Shown in pieces: positions 1 through 9,700 of a stretch of DNA of 64,000 nucleotides. The translations under genes and the position numbers were made by a program. How positions within the stretch are numbered: position 1 is the first letter of the stretch; every line of letters begins with the position of its first letter. Source of the stretch: Alkalilimnicola ehrlichii (GTDB taxonomy: Bacteria; Pseudomonadota; Gammaproteobacteria; Nitrococcales; AK92); contig NZ_NFZV01000022.1 of NCBI RefSeq assembly GCF_003399765.1, positions 1-64,000 of the forward strand, read 5' to 3'. The notes under the pieces are model-generated. The model had not been told where the DNA came from and ran no database searches. It saw nothing but the letters and a program-made list of their open reading frames with translations.

Positions 1-2
1 GG

Positions 3-185
3 CGCGAGAAAGGCGGATCAGGCCGCTATTTAGCAAAGCGTTTTGCGACGAAGGAAGCCGCTGCTAAAGCGTTGGGAACGGGTATCGCCGACGGTATCGA
101 GCCAGCAAAGCGAGCAGCAAAGCGAGCAGCAAAGCGAGCAGCAAAGCGAGCAGCAAAGCGAGCAGCAAAGCGAGCAGCACGATAG
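3..185 (+). CDS. C-terminal end of a protein with an AKRA-repeat basic tail (partial)
   Basis: One frame is open from the window edge to a TAG at 183-185, so this is the 3' end of a gene that starts outside the window. The visible 60 residues end in six perfect copies of Ala-Lys-Arg-Ala, each encoded by the same 12-bp unit. Such a tail is strongly basic, like the tails of histone-H1-like proteins, and could bind nucleic acid or an acidic surface. The body of the protein is not visible, so no function is assigned. The stop lies 25 bp before the next gene on the same strand, so it could be the first visible gene of the envelope operon. Confidence 0.6.
   Translation, partial: REKGGSGRYLAKRFATKEAAAKALGTGIADGIEPAKRAAKRAAKRAAKRAAKRAAKRAAR
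105..176 (+). repeat. Six perfect 12-bp tandem repeats inside coding sequence
   Basis: The unit GCAAAGCGAGCA is repeated six times without a mismatch and in frame. The number of units sets the length of the basic protein tail, so slippage would change tail length without breaking the frame. Confidence 0.9.
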
Positions 186-210
186 CGACTCCGAAGGAGG
201 CGAGTAGGAC

Positions 211-873
211 ATGCGGCAAGCGATTGTTCCAAACCGACAGGGAAGCTCGCAGCGGGCGGGGAGGGGGCTTAGCCCGCTTTTCGGCATGGCCGTGCTGGCG
301 GCGCTGCTGGCGGGCTGTGCCGTGAAACAGCCGGCGGAGACGACGGAGGCTTCGACAGCGGCCGAGACTTACCTCGTGCGCGAGGCGGTCACGCCCGGCG
401 CGGAGCAGCAGCGCGATTTCGCGCGCGCGCTTACCCATCTGCAGGCCGAGGAATACGACAAGGGCATCGAGATCCTGACGGCGTTGGCCGAGCACCCGGA
501 GGCCGGAAAGAGCACCGCGCCGCACATCAACTTGGCGATGGCCTATCGGAATCTGCAAGAGCTGGATAAAGCCGAATCGCATCTTAAAAAGGCGCTCGCG
601 ATTAACCCTAAGCATCCGGTGGCGAACAGCGAATACGCCATGGTTTTGCGCCAGGGTGGCCGTTTTCAGGAGGCCAGGGAAGCCTACGAGCGCGTTTTGG
701 AGGCGTATCCGGAGTTTCTGCCGGCGCGGAGGAATCTAGGCATTTTGTGCGACTTATTTATCGGCGATCTCAACTGCGCGTTGGAGCACTACGACATCTA
801 CCACGCAGCCGTGCCGGATGACGACGATGTCGCCCTGTGGATAGCCGATCTAAGGATGAGATTGGGAGATTAG
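211..873 (+). CDS. Tetratricopeptide-repeat lipoprotein
   Basis: A 220-residue protein with an N-terminal hydrophobic segment ending in a lipobox (LAGC, Cys about residue 32), so it should be a lipoprotein of the inner or outer membrane. The rest, about residues 65-200, is helical with TPR-type repeats (for example around NLAMAYRNLQELDKA and YAMVLRQGGRFQEAREAYER). TPR proteins are scaffolds that hold complexes together. A strong ribosome site (AAGGAGG at about 196-202) supports the start at 211. The next gene follows after about 10 bp, so it belongs to the ExbB/ExbD operon, where a TPR partner is known for some TonB-type and gliding-motor systems. Confidence 0.85.
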   Translation: MRQAIVPNRQGSSQRAGRGLSPLFGMAVLAALLAGCAVKQPAETTEASTAAETYLVREAVTPGAEQQRDFARALTHLQAEEYDKGIEILTALAEHPEAGKSTAPHINLAMAYRNLQELDKAESHLKKALAINPKHPVANSEYAMVLRQGGRFQEAREAYERVLEAYPEFLPARRNLGILCDLFIGDLNCALEHYDIYHAAVPDDDDVALWIADLRMRLGD

Positions 874-882
874 GAGGTGCGG

Positions 883-1152
883 ATGAGTCTTGTGAGAGCC
901 GTTGTGCTGGCGTCTGTCTTGCTGCCAATGCTTGCGTTGGCGGAGGCCGGGGACGAGGCGAAGACGATTTCCGGTATGTCGATTATCGGCAATAACGAAG
1001 CGCCGACGTCGCTGATTATCGTGCCCTGGAAGGCATCGAGCGTCGGTTACGAGCCGGAGTTCGCGTCGAGTCTATTAGACGATTCGCTCGTTCCGGTAGA
1101 CAGGGAGGTGTTTATGCGCGAGCTGAGATTTTACGAACTGAGCAATCCTTGA
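883..1152 (+). CDS. Small exported protein of the ExbBD operon
   Basis: An 89-residue protein with a Sec signal peptide (hydrophobic core VVLASVLLPMLALA, likely cleavage after about residue 20). The mature part is short and lacks a family motif I know. It ends in a charged, conserved-looking stretch (VDREVFMRELRFYELSN). ATG at 883 is preferred to the in-frame GTG at 877 because AGGAGG sits five bases before the ATG. It lies between the TPR lipoprotein and ExbB on the same strand with gaps of about 10 and 23 bp, so a periplasmic accessory role in the same complex is inferred. Confidence 0.65.
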   Translation: MSLVRAVVLASVLLPMLALAEAGDEAKTISGMSIIGNNEAPTSLIIVPWKASSVGYEPEFASSLLDDSLVPVDREVFMRELRFYELSNP

Positions 1153-1175
1153 AGGTTTGAGAGGGGTTTTTGGTC

Positions 1176-1841
1176 ATGCAACTCATTGATTTATTGGTTG
1201 GCTTTATTCGCGACGGCGGTCCGTTCATGTATCCGATTTTGTTTGTCGGTGCGATCGCCTCGGCCGTTGGTGCGGAGCGGCTAATCAAGCTGATGCGGGT
1301 CAGGCGCGCCAACCAGAAGATGTGGGACAAGCTGCATCCGGTATTGGTGGATGCCGATTTCGACACCGCACGGGAGATGACGGCCTCCGATTCGTCCACC
1401 GTGAGCCAGTTGCTGAGCCTGGGGCTGGAGCGTGAGGGCACGGTGCGGCGCCGGGAAGACATCGAGATCGCGATGGAGGAAGGAATGATGGAGATCATTC
1501 CGCAGCTTGAGAAGCGCACCGCTTACATCGCGTTGTTCGCCAACGTCGCCACTCTGCTTGGTCTGCTCGGCACCATTCTCGGGTTGATCGCCGCCTTTAG
1601 CGCGGTGGCTAGCGCCAATCCCGCGGAAAAGGCGGATTTGCTCTCCGCGAGTATTTCGGTGGCCATGAATACGACCGCGTTCGGTTTGATGGTAGCTATC
1701 CCGTTGTTGATTTTGCACGCCTATTTGGTGGCCCGTACCGGCGAGATCGTCGACAGCCTGGAGATGGCCTCGGTGAAGACGCTGAACGTGATTTCCCGTC
1801 ACGCGAAACGTCAGCACGAATCCCTTAAGCCGGCCGCCTGA
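1176..1841 (+). CDS. exbB: MotA/TolQ/ExbB proton-channel family protein
   Basis: A 221-residue inner-membrane protein with a first membrane helix near the N-terminus, a cytoplasmic domain (about residues 35-120), and two closely spaced helices near the C-terminus. These contain the typical ExbB/TolQ stretch (ATLLGLLGTILGLIAAF, then SISVAMNTTAFGLMVAIPLL). The family forms the pentameric stator that surrounds ExbD and conducts protons. ATG 1176, not the TTG at 1170, fits the ribosome site GAGAGGGG. It is followed after 15 bp by the first exbD. The symbol follows the family and does not imply the iron-uptake ExbB. Confidence 0.9.
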   Translation: MQLIDLLVGFIRDGGPFMYPILFVGAIASAVGAERLIKLMRVRRANQKMWDKLHPVLVDADFDTAREMTASDSSTVSQLLSLGLEREGTVRRREDIEIAMEEGMMEIIPQLEKRTAYIALFANVATLLGLLGTILGLIAAFSAVASANPAEKADLLSASISVAMNTTAFGLMVAIPLLILHAYLVARTGEIVDSLEMASVKTLNVISRHAKRQHESLKPAA

Positions 1842-1856
1842 GAGTTGTGATCTACC

Positions 1857-2354
1857 ATGTCCAAGGCACGTCTACGCCGTCATAGGCGCTTGAAAGAAAC
1901 GCCGGAGCTGGAGGTGACCACCTTTCTCAATTTGATGGTGGTGCTCATTCCGTTCCTGCTGGTCACGGCTATTTTCTCGCGGATAACCATTCAGGAATTG
2001 ACCATTCCCGAAGGTGCTGCGGGCGGCAATCAGCCCGACCAGCCGGTGGTAACCATAGAAGTGATTATTCGCGACGCCGGCCTTGAGATCGGCGACGGTA
2101 GACGCGTCGTCACCTCCTTTCCGAAGCAGAATGGCTCGCACGATCTGGCACGCCTGTCGGAATACTTGCAGGGGATGAAAAGCAGGTACGCGGACAAGGA
2201 GGACGCCACCATTCTGGTCGAGCCGGATGTTCCCTACGAAGACCTTATCCACGTGATGGACACCGTGAAGGTGGCCGAAGTGGTGGGGGAAGATGGCGAG
2301 GAGCGGGAGATCATATCGCTGTTCCCGCAGCTTTCCTTGGGAGAAGCGCCATGA
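1857..2354 (+). CDS. exbD: ExbD/TolR-type biopolymer transport protein (first copy)
   Basis: A 165-residue protein with a basic N-terminus (RLRRHRRLK), one membrane helix at about residues 22-42, and a periplasmic domain. In ExbD/TolR proteins an Asp in this helix carries protons. Here the helix reads FLNLMVVLIPFLLV with no obvious Asp, so this copy may be non-catalytic or structural. It overlaps the next exbD by 4 bp (ATGA), which implies translational coupling. Confidence 0.85.
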   Translation: MSKARLRRHRRLKETPELEVTTFLNLMVVLIPFLLVTAIFSRITIQELTIPEGAAGGNQPDQPVVTIEVIIRDAGLEIGDGRRVVTSFPKQNGSHDLARLSEYLQGMKSRYADKEDATILVEPDVPYEDLIHVMDTVKVAEVVGEDGEEREIISLFPQLSLGEAP

Positions 2355-2845
2355 GCAACGAACGCCGCATGAGGAGAATGGGGCGGGCAAAAAAGTATAA
2401 GAGCCCCCTGAATCTGACCGCGCTGATGGACGTGTTCACGATCTTGGTGTTTTTCCTCCTGGTTAACCAGTCGACCACCGAGATTCTGGAGTCGCCCCGG
2501 GAAATCGTGCTGCCGGAGTCGATTGTGGAAACCAAGCCTCGGCAGACGGTGGTGATCCTGGTCAGCGGGGAGGAGGTCATGGTGCAGGGCGAGCGCGTGG
2601 CCTCGTTGGCAGACATTCTCGAATCCCCGGATAGCGATATCCCGTACATGCAGGAGCGCCTGCAAAGGCTGCAGGAGAGCGTCATCGGGGTTAACACGCA
2701 GACGGTCGCTGAGAGCAAGGAAGTCACGATCCTTGCCGACAGGGCGATTCCTTTCAAGGTTCTCAGGAAGCTGATGGAAACATGCACAAACGCCGGTTAT
2801 ACGAGGATATCCCTCGCAGTGACCCAGACGGCACATCAGGGTTGA
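2351..2845 (+). CDS. exbD: ExbD/TolR-type biopolymer transport protein (second copy, with the proton-carrying Asp)
   Basis: A 164-residue ExbD/TolR homologue. Its basic N-terminus is followed by a membrane helix with the family signature (NLTALMDVFTILVFFLLVNQ), including the Asp used for proton transfer. The periplasmic domain ends with the usual strand-helix pattern (VTILADRAIPFKVLRKLMETC). Two unlike ExbD copies behind one ExbB also occur in the Myxococcus Agl gliding motor (AglQ and AglS). The stop overlaps the start of the next gene (TGATG). Confidence 0.88.
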   Translation: MSNERRMRRMGRAKKYKSPLNLTALMDVFTILVFFLLVNQSTTEILESPREIVLPESIVETKPRQTVVILVSGEEVMVQGERVASLADILESPDSDIPYMQERLQRLQESVIGVNTQTVAESKEVTILADRAIPFKVLRKLMETCTNAGYTRISLAVTQTAHQG

Positions 2846-4227
2846 TGATGTCTGAGACGGGAATTCCTGACGATCAGCGGGAAGTCCAGGCGCACATCGC
2901 AGACGCTCGTCAGCGGATCGATGCCCTGGAGGCGAGCTGTCGTGAAGTCGACGACGCTCTGACCGAGCGCGAAGCGCGGCGCCGCGAATATTCGTTGCTG
3001 AGCGATGTTTGCGCGTCCCTGGATCGGCTCGAGGAGGCCGGCGCAGGCCATCTCTTCTGGGGCGCGCATCCGGATGCCGAGACGACCGCTCGCCTGAGCG
3101 CGTTGCGTCGGGACATAGCCGCTTTCGAGCAGGAAACGGCCACGTTGCAGGCAAAGCGGGATGAGCTGCGCACGCGGATCGAACGGGAGCTAGACGGAGT
3201 CGCCCTGCTTACCGACGAGCTGCTGGAGTTGCAGGCGGAGGAAGAAGAGCGCCTGGAAGAGTACGTGGTCGAGCGCGATTACGTGCCGCCGCCGTATCGG
3301 CCCGTGGTGATGCCTTGGACGAAACGGGGCGAGGACGAGAAACGGCTACGCAAAGCGCTGGCGATCGCCCTCCTGTTTACCTTCAGCCTGACCTCGTTGA
3401 TGTCTCTATGGACCTTATCTACGCCATCCACTGAGGTGGTGGAGATCCCCGAACGGCTCGCGCGCTTGGTGCAGCAGGAGCCGCCCCCGCCTGTGGAGCG
3501 GCCGGAGCAACCTAAGCCCGAACCCACGCCCGAAACCGAGCCCGAGGACACCCCCGTGGCGGAGGAAGCACCGGTTCGGGAAGCGCCGACGGTGGCCGAG
3601 AGGCAGACCGCGCGCGAGACGGCGGAGACGGCCGGGCTGCTAGCGTTCCGGGAAACCTTCTCCGAGCTGAGAGAGTCCGCGCCGCAGGCCAATCTGGGAG
3701 CCAATGCCCGGGTTGACGACGCCGGGCAACGGGCCTCCGGGCAGCAAGCACAACGCGCCGTGGTGTCGGCCCAAACCCAAGGCGGTAGCCGCGGCATCGC
3801 CACCGACAGCATCAGCCGCAACGTGAGTACTGCCGGCGTGCAGGATGTGGACGTGGAGTTCGCGCGGGTCGAGAGTGCGATCGGCGCCAGTGCCGGGGAG
3901 ACGGATCGCCCGCTTAGCGATGGGCCGCGCCCGTCGCGTACGGACGAGGAGATCCAGATCGTCTTCGACCGGTACAAGGCGGCGCTGTATCGCATCTACA
4001 ACCGCGAGCTACGTCGCGATCCGACGCTGCGCGGCAAGATGATCCTGCGGATCACGATCGAGCCGGACGGATCGGTGTCGCTGTGTCAGGTCGAGTCCAC
4101 CGACCTGGATTCGCCGGAGCTGGAAAGGGAGATCGTCGACCGGGTACGTCGGTTCAACTTCGGTCCCAAGGAGGGTGTGCCCAGTGTCACGATCCTCTAT
4201 CCGATCGATTTCCTTCCGGCTAATTAA
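2845..4227 (+). CDS. AgmX/TonB-like energy transducer with cytoplasmic coiled coil
   Basis: A 460-residue protein in four parts. A cytoplasmic N-terminus (about 1-150) is rich in Glu and Arg heptads and predicts a coiled coil. A single membrane helix follows at about 168-190 (IALLFTFSLTSLMSLW). Then comes a Pro/Glu-rich periplasmic linker (QEPPPPVERPEQPKPEP, about 210-250) and a low-complexity stretch. The C-terminal AgmX/PglI or TonB-like domain (about 365-460) contains RDPTLRGKMILRITIEPDG and ends in a Phe-X-Phe type strand. TonB-family proteins span the periplasm and pull on outer-membrane partners. ATG 2845 overlaps the exbD stop. The long cytoplasmic domain is unusual for TonB and recalls gliding-motor proteins. 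Confidence 0.85.
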   Translation: MMSETGIPDDQREVQAHIADARQRIDALEASCREVDDALTEREARRREYSLLSDVCASLDRLEEAGAGHLFWGAHPDAETTARLSALRRDIAAFEQETATLQAKRDELRTRIERELDGVALLTDELLELQAEEEERLEEYVVERDYVPPPYRPVVMPWTKRGEDEKRLRKALAIALLFTFSLTSLMSLWTLSTPSTEVVEIPERLARLVQQEPPPPVERPEQPKPEPTPETEPEDTPVAEEAPVREAPTVAERQTARETAETAGLLAFRETFSELRESAPQANLGANARVDDAGQRASGQQAQRAVVSAQTQGGSRGIATDSISRNVSTAGVQDVDVEFARVESAIGASAGETDRPLSDGPRPSRTDEEIQIVFDRYKAALYRIYNRELRRDPTLRGKMILRITIEPDGSVSLCQVESTDLDSPELEREIVDRVRRFNFGPKEGVPSVTILYPIDFLPAN

Positions 4228-4245
4228 CGAGCAATCAAGAAAAAA

Positions 4246-4269
4246 GCGGGCATGCATCGGCATGCCCGC
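4246..4269 (-). terminator. Perfect 10-bp stem with 4-nt loop after the transducer gene
   Basis: GCGGGCATGC, loop ATCG, GCATGCCCGC. On the plus strand there is an A-run before the stem and no T-run after it, so a classic intrinsic terminator is formed only on the minus strand. On the plus strand it may act as an attenuator or mRNA 3'-end protector between the motor genes and the giant gene. Confidence 0.5.
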
Positions 4270-4421
4270 GGATAAAACGAGGGCAAGGGCATGATTTCGA
4301 ACTGCGGTAAGTGGTGTGGGGACACGCGGGGCGATGGGTTCACGCGGGTTGTTTCGATGTGAGGGGCTGGGCGCCGGGCAGCGTGCCCCCTCGTCGATAA
4401 TCATAAGTGATTGAGAACAAA

Positions 4422-4427
4422 TATAAT
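4422..4427 (+). promoter_or_regulatory. Possible -10 box of the giant-protein gene
   Basis: TATAAT lies in a short AT-rich stretch (4391-4430) within GC-rich surroundings, about 20 bp before the ATG at 4446. No good -35 box sits 16-18 bp upstream, so an activator may be needed, or the match may be chance. The leader would be very short. Confidence 0.35.
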
Positions 4428-4445
4428 TAGCTACGGTATCCGTTG

Positions 4446-6782
4446 ATGCGCATTGCATGGAAGTTTATGGCCCGCGTTGCCAGGGCGGCATCGGCGGTTG
4501 GTGTCCTGTTCGTAATGGTCGGTGTGTTGTTGCCGGCCGGCGGTGCCAACGCAGCCGAGTGTCCGATAAGAGGTGGTCAGCAGAACACGCCGTTCATCGT
4601 GCATGACTTGAGCGAGAGTTACTGCGAGCTGTGCGGCTACGGCTATGTCACCATTCGGATCAACAATCCCTTCCGCTGGGCAACGATGACCAATATGCGG
4701 GTGACGGAACAGCTCTCGGGGTTGGTGTACGAGCCCACGGCGCCGAACCCGATTAGCTATCGCATCAACGGCGGCCCGTCGCAGACCGGCATCACCGTCA
4801 GCGGCTCCTCGACGCTGACCTTCGGCAATCTGCCGGAACTGGCGCCTGAGTCGGGCTTTCGCTCGGCGACGCTGGAGATTACCTTTGCCGTGCGCCGGGT
4901 CGAGACACCCGAGGCTCTGATTTCGCCGAACAATCGGCGCGCTCGGGCGACGCTTGAGTACGATACCCGCTATACCTCCGGCGGTAACCAATACAGTTGC
5001 GGCTCGGGTACGGAGACCACCGGGCTGGATACTATACCGCTGCGCGAACCTGTGCCGGATGTGACCAAAACCGGCTGGAACTATGACGCCGGGCAGCGCC
5101 AAGGCAGCGCTAGCAATCCGGTGTACGGCAACAGTAACGACAACGTCGTCTGGCGTGTCCGTATCAGCAACCACGGTTTGGCCGATCTGCAGGATCTTCG
5201 TTTCGACGACCTGATGCAGAGCGGCAATATGAACATCGGCTATGCTTGCCCCAGTGCTGCCGCCGCCAATGCGGTGGCGGCCAACAACGGCGTGCGGCCC
5301 GGCGGGTCGCCCTGCGTGTCCGCCAGCAACTCGATCAACAATTTCGTTGTCGAGAGCCCGTTCGGGCAGGGCGGCATCCGAACCTATCCTTGGGGCTCGA
5401 TCTATGAAGTGGATGTAGCCGCCGGCACCTCCGCTTCGGTCTATCTGGTCGGCAAGCTCACCGCCAATGCCTCCTGCGTCACCAGCCGAACCAACACCGT
5501 CAGCAACGTGCAGTGGGGTTGCGACGCGCAGCCGCCGGCCGGCGGCATTTCCGCTACCTCCACCGGCATCGTGCCGGGCGATACGGCGCGGTTATTCACG
5601 CGTTATATGGACGATCACTCCGCCCTGCGGGTCGAGCGCCAGCTCACCGGCACCAACACCAGTCAGCCGGTGGGTACCAAGGGCACCATGACCGTGCGGA
5701 TCACCAATGTCAGCGGCGGCAGCGTCCGTTTCAGCGACGCGTTTGCGTACCACCTGCGCGATGTGTTGCCGCCCGAGTACGTGGTGGACCCGACCTTCGA
5801 GCCCACTATCTCCATGGCGCCGCGGTTTGGCAGTTACCCCGGCATGGTGGACCGCATTACCTGGCTCAATCCGGTACCGGGCACATTCCCGCTCACCACC
5901 ACCGACCCGACGGTGCCGCTGGGCAACACCGCCCCGGAGTTCAAGTTCTCCAGTAGCACGGTGCACCCGTTGTATCCCGACCAGCGGGATATGATGCGCC
6001 ACGGCGACGAGTTGACCGTTACTTTCCGCGTGGTGTTGATCGAGTCCGATTTCTACGACCGCGTGGCCAACCTGGACATAACGCCCGAGGCGCACACCGC
6101 CGCCGCGCAGTACACCGATCCGCCGTACCAGGACCGGTTGAGCAACACCTTACACGTGCGCTTCGAAACCTTCTGCTCGGCGCAAGGGGCGCAGAGTTTC
6201 ACCCTGACCGGCAACGGCAGGGGGAACCCCAACGGCGCGCCGATACCCGCGTTTCCGGAAGATCTGGATATCGCCATCGACGGCCAGACCTTCATCCTTA
6301 CCAACGACCCGAATCAGCAACTGCGGCTGCCGGTGCGGGTGACTAATAACGGCGGCCACGACGCGCGCGACTTCCGTGTATTCGTGACCTTCGGCGCCAC
6401 CATGGAGGTGGTAAGCGCACCGTCGGGATGCTCGCGGCGCTCGCTGTCCGGCTCGCCGCCGCAGCCGCTGCCGTGGCGGGTCTGGCTAACCGATGCCGAC
6501 CCCGCCGCGGCCATCCCGATTCCCGATACGGCCACGGTCTACGAGTGTACGTCCCCCGATGTGATCGCGCCCGGGCAAACGGTGGACTACAACTTCCAGG
6601 TCATCAAGACCGACGACCCGGCGCGGCTGTTGCTGGACGACCTGACTTTCCGCGCGACGTGGTGGGCGAGATTACCCTCAGCGACGGCACGCCGTTATGG
6701 TTTCCCGCGCCCATCCAGCGCGCCGACGGCGAACTGGACCGCGCCAACAACTACACGTTGGATTCCGTCTGGGCGCGCGTGA
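4446..6782 (+). CDS. Giant DUF11-type repeat surface protein, N-terminal part (frameshifted)
   Basis: Begins with a clear signal peptide (hydrophobic core VGVLFVMVGVLLPAGG, cleavage near ANA-AEC). It continues with beta-rich repeats typical of DUF11/isopeptide-type surface proteins. ATG 4446 is preferred to TTG 4443. The true sequence runs to about 6653 (DLTFRA) and then leaves frame; the last 42 residues to the stop at 6782 are out of frame. Restoring one base in CGCGCGAC at 6651-6658 joins it to the downstream frame (DVVGEITLSDG). The same result would come from losing one GC dinucleotide. Taken together the protein would have about 4,340 residues. Confidence 0.8.
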   Translation: MRIAWKFMARVARAASAVGVLFVMVGVLLPAGGANAAECPIRGGQQNTPFIVHDLSESYCELCGYGYVTIRINNPFRWATMTNMRVTEQLSGLVYEPTAPNPISYRINGGPSQTGITVSGSSTLTFGNLPELAPESGFRSATLEITFAVRRVETPEALISPNNRRARATLEYDTRYTSGGNQYSCGSGTETTGLDTIPLREPVPDVTKTGWNYDAGQRQGSASNPVYGNSNDNVVWRVRISNHGLADLQDLRFDDLMQSGNMNIGYACPSAAAANAVAANNGVRPGGSPCVSASNSINNFVVESPFGQGGIRTYPWGSIYEVDVAAGTSASVYLVGKLTANASCVTSRTNTVSNVQWGCDAQPPAGGISATSTGIVPGDTARLFTRYMDDHSALRVERQLTGTNTSQPVGTKGTMTVRITNVSGGSVRFSDAFAYHLRDVLPPEYVVDPTFEPTISMAPRFGSYPGMVDRITWLNPVPGTFPLTTTDPTVPLGNTAPEFKFSSSTVHPLYPDQRDMMRHGDELTVTFRVVLIESDFYDRVANLDITPEAHTAAAQYTDPPYQDRLSNTLHVRFETFCSAQGAQSFTLTGNGRGNPNGAPIPAFPEDLDIAIDGQTFILTNDPNQQLRLPVRVTNNGGHDARDFRVFVTFGATMEVVSAPSGCSRRSLSGSPPQPLPWRVWLTDADPAAAIPIPDTATVYECTSPDVIAPGQTVDYNFQVIKTDDPARLLLDDLTFRATWWARLPSATARRYGFPRPSSAPTANWTAPTTTRWIPSGRA

Positions 6783-9700
6783 TCGGCTTTAACCTGGTGA
6801 AAAACCAGGAGGGCGTGTGCAGCGAGAACAATCCGCCCATTATCGATACGATCGACGGCCGGCCGGTAGAGCGGGTCGAGATCGGCGAAGAATGTAGCTA
6901 CCAGATCGAAACCGGCGGCTGGTTCGGTTTCGAGACGCCGGGTTACGCCTACATCGCGGTACAGAACATCCGCGTGGTGGACGAGAACCCCGACGGCCAA
7001 GCCTACGTCTCCAGCACCGATCCTTACGTCGCCTCGACCGATCTGATCAGCGGCGTGAGCCTCAACCCTGCGGGCTTGCAGCCCATCGACGAGGGTTGGT
7101 TCGACTGGCGTTTCAACACCTCCGAGGCCGAGCGTATCGAACGTGCGGACGAATGGTTCCGCGTCGGCTTCACCACCCGTGTGCTCAACAAGGCGCTCAA
7201 TGCTAGCGATGCGCCCAACGAGCACGGTGCGATCAGCCGCAATGTTCTTAACTCCACCTTCGACGCCACGTTCTTTAACCGCAACACCGGTCAGGCCGAG
7301 CAGTACACGTTGGGGCCGGATACCGTCGGCTATCCTCACGAGCCGATTCGCCGCGTCGACCTGACCATTACCGAACCGCACGTGGAGGTGGTTAAGGAAG
7401 TTTGTAACGAGTCCTTGTACGGCGTCGGCCCCGACTGCGCGAACTGGACCACGCACACCGCCGAGGGCGACGCCTACGATTCGTACATTTATCGCATCAC
7501 GGCGCGCAATCGGGCCGAGGTCAACGGCTTGCAGAGCGCGCCGGCTTACGATCTGATCGTTACCAGCACCCTGGACTCCAGCGACCTCCTGTATGTCATA
7601 CCGCTGGAGGAGGATGGCCTGGACAACGACGGCGACGGCCTGATCGACGGCGCCGACACCAGCGAGGGCACGATTAGCGACAACGTGGTGCTCAACGGTA
7701 TTCCCGCCGTGATCACGTTCTCCTACACGCATAGCTCTGCCCTGCGGCGCTTGGATCCGGGCGAAGAGGTCAGACTCTACTACCGGGTCGACCCCGACGA
7801 GCGTGCCGCGCCCATGCAGCAGTTGACCAACACGGTTACCGTTAGCTACGACACCCTGGAAGGCGGCGACGAGCGGCCCAGCGGCAACCAGACGGTGGAC
7901 CCGCGGCCCAACGGCGATATCGGCGGCGCTCGCGTTTACCAGAGCGAGCCGGCTGCCGCGGTGCTGGAAATCCTGCCGTTGCAGACGTTCCCCAAGATGA
8001 TCACGCGGCTGTCCAACACGCCGTTAGAGGCTACGGAAACGCAGCCGGCGGTGATCGGCGAGGAGATCGAGTATCGCCTGGAGGCCGATTTGCCGGTTGC
8101 TCATCTGCGGGATTTCCGCATCGAGGACACACTGCCGGCAGGCTTGAGCTGTACCGAAGCGCCGGTGGTGGACTTAAGCCAGCCACCGTATAACGCGGCC
8201 GGTTTCCGGCGACCGGGCGGCGGCGCGGTGCCGCCGGTCACGCCCGAGTGTAACAGCGATGCCGTGCGCTGGGACTTCGGCGATGTGGTGTTAACCGAGC
8301 GGCCGGGCGGCGCTAATCTGTTCCGCTTCCCGGTGACGTTCATCGCCCGCGTGGATAACAGCGACGGCAATCGGGTCGGCCACATCCTCAGTAATGGCCA
8401 CCCCGCTACCGACGCCACGCTGTTCTATATCGACGAGAACAATGTTGCGTACGCCTTAGACTATGGCCAGGTGGATGCTGTGGTGGCCGAGCCTGCGGTC
8501 GAGCTGACCAAGACGGTCGCGCCGGCGGGCCATGCCGATGCCGCCGACGTGCTGACGGTGACCGTCACGGCCACCAATACGGGCGACGCCAACGCCTACA
8601 ACCTGCGCGTCCTGGACGATCTCCAGGACCGCAACATGACCTTCATCGCCGGCAGCGTCAGCGGCAACGCCCCCAACGAAGCGCCGGACATTGTCGATCT
8701 GAGTGGCGGTGACAAATACCCGCTGTTCGTCTGGAACAGCGACAACCCGCTACCGCCAGGGGCGACCTACACCTTCAGCTACCAGCTCGAAGTCGATCTC
8801 GCCGTGCAGCCCCTGGAGGTTCTGGACAGCGCGCTAGAAGCGGATTGGACCTCATTGCCGGATCAGGCAACCGCGCTTAACAGCGGCGGCCAGATCGGCG
8901 CCGACGGCAGCAGCACCGGCATGCGTATCGGCGCGCTGCCCAACGCCGGCGACCCGCTGAACAACTATGAAACCAGCGCCGCCGATGCTTCGGTTTCGGT
9001 ACCGCCATTAGCACTGGCAAAGACGGACGGCACGCCGGACGTCGTTCCCACTATCGGTGCGCACAAGCGTTTCACGCTAGAAATCCGCCTGCCGGAAGGC
9101 ACTAACCGCGAGGTGCGGGTGCAGGACGAGCTGAACAGCGGCAGCGTCAGCTACTTCCTTACCCGAAATGCCGATTTCGATGTGAGCTATAGCTTCGAGG
9201 GCATCGCGCACATCAACGGCCAAACGCCCTCCGAGGCGGCCTTCCTCGATACCACTGCCGTGCACGACGCCTCGGACACTATTGTCTGGGACATCGGCGA
9301 AGTGGTTACCGAGGCCGAGAACGACATACCGACGCCGGGTGCCATCGAGCCGAGGATAGTCATCACCTACTACGCCAGGGTCAATAACGATCTCGACACC
9401 GAGCGTGGGGAGAGCGTGCGCAACACGGCCACGCTGACTTACCGCAACGGCGAAACCGCCGAGCTGGAAACGCTCACGGCCGACACGGCGCCCGCAACCG
9501 TGGTCGAGCCGCTCTTGGCGGTGACCAAGGAAGCCAGCCTGGACGGCGAGCCGATCGGCGGACCGGTGCACGGCGGCGATGTCATCGAGTACCGCGTCAC
9601 CATCCCCAATAACGGCGACTCCACCGCCTGGGACGTGAACATCGTCGATTCCCTGCCGCCCGAGCTGGAACTGCTGGGCGAGCCCAGCGCCGTCATCGAC

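Noticed and set aside
105-176. CRISPR-like short repeats
   Set aside because: The 12-bp units are adjacent without spacers and in frame, so they are coding repeats.
877-882. GTG 877 as start of the small exported protein
   Set aside because: ATG 883 has the AGGAGG at correct spacing.
4246-4269. Plus-strand intrinsic terminator of the motor operon
   Set aside because: No T-run follows the stem on the plus strand.
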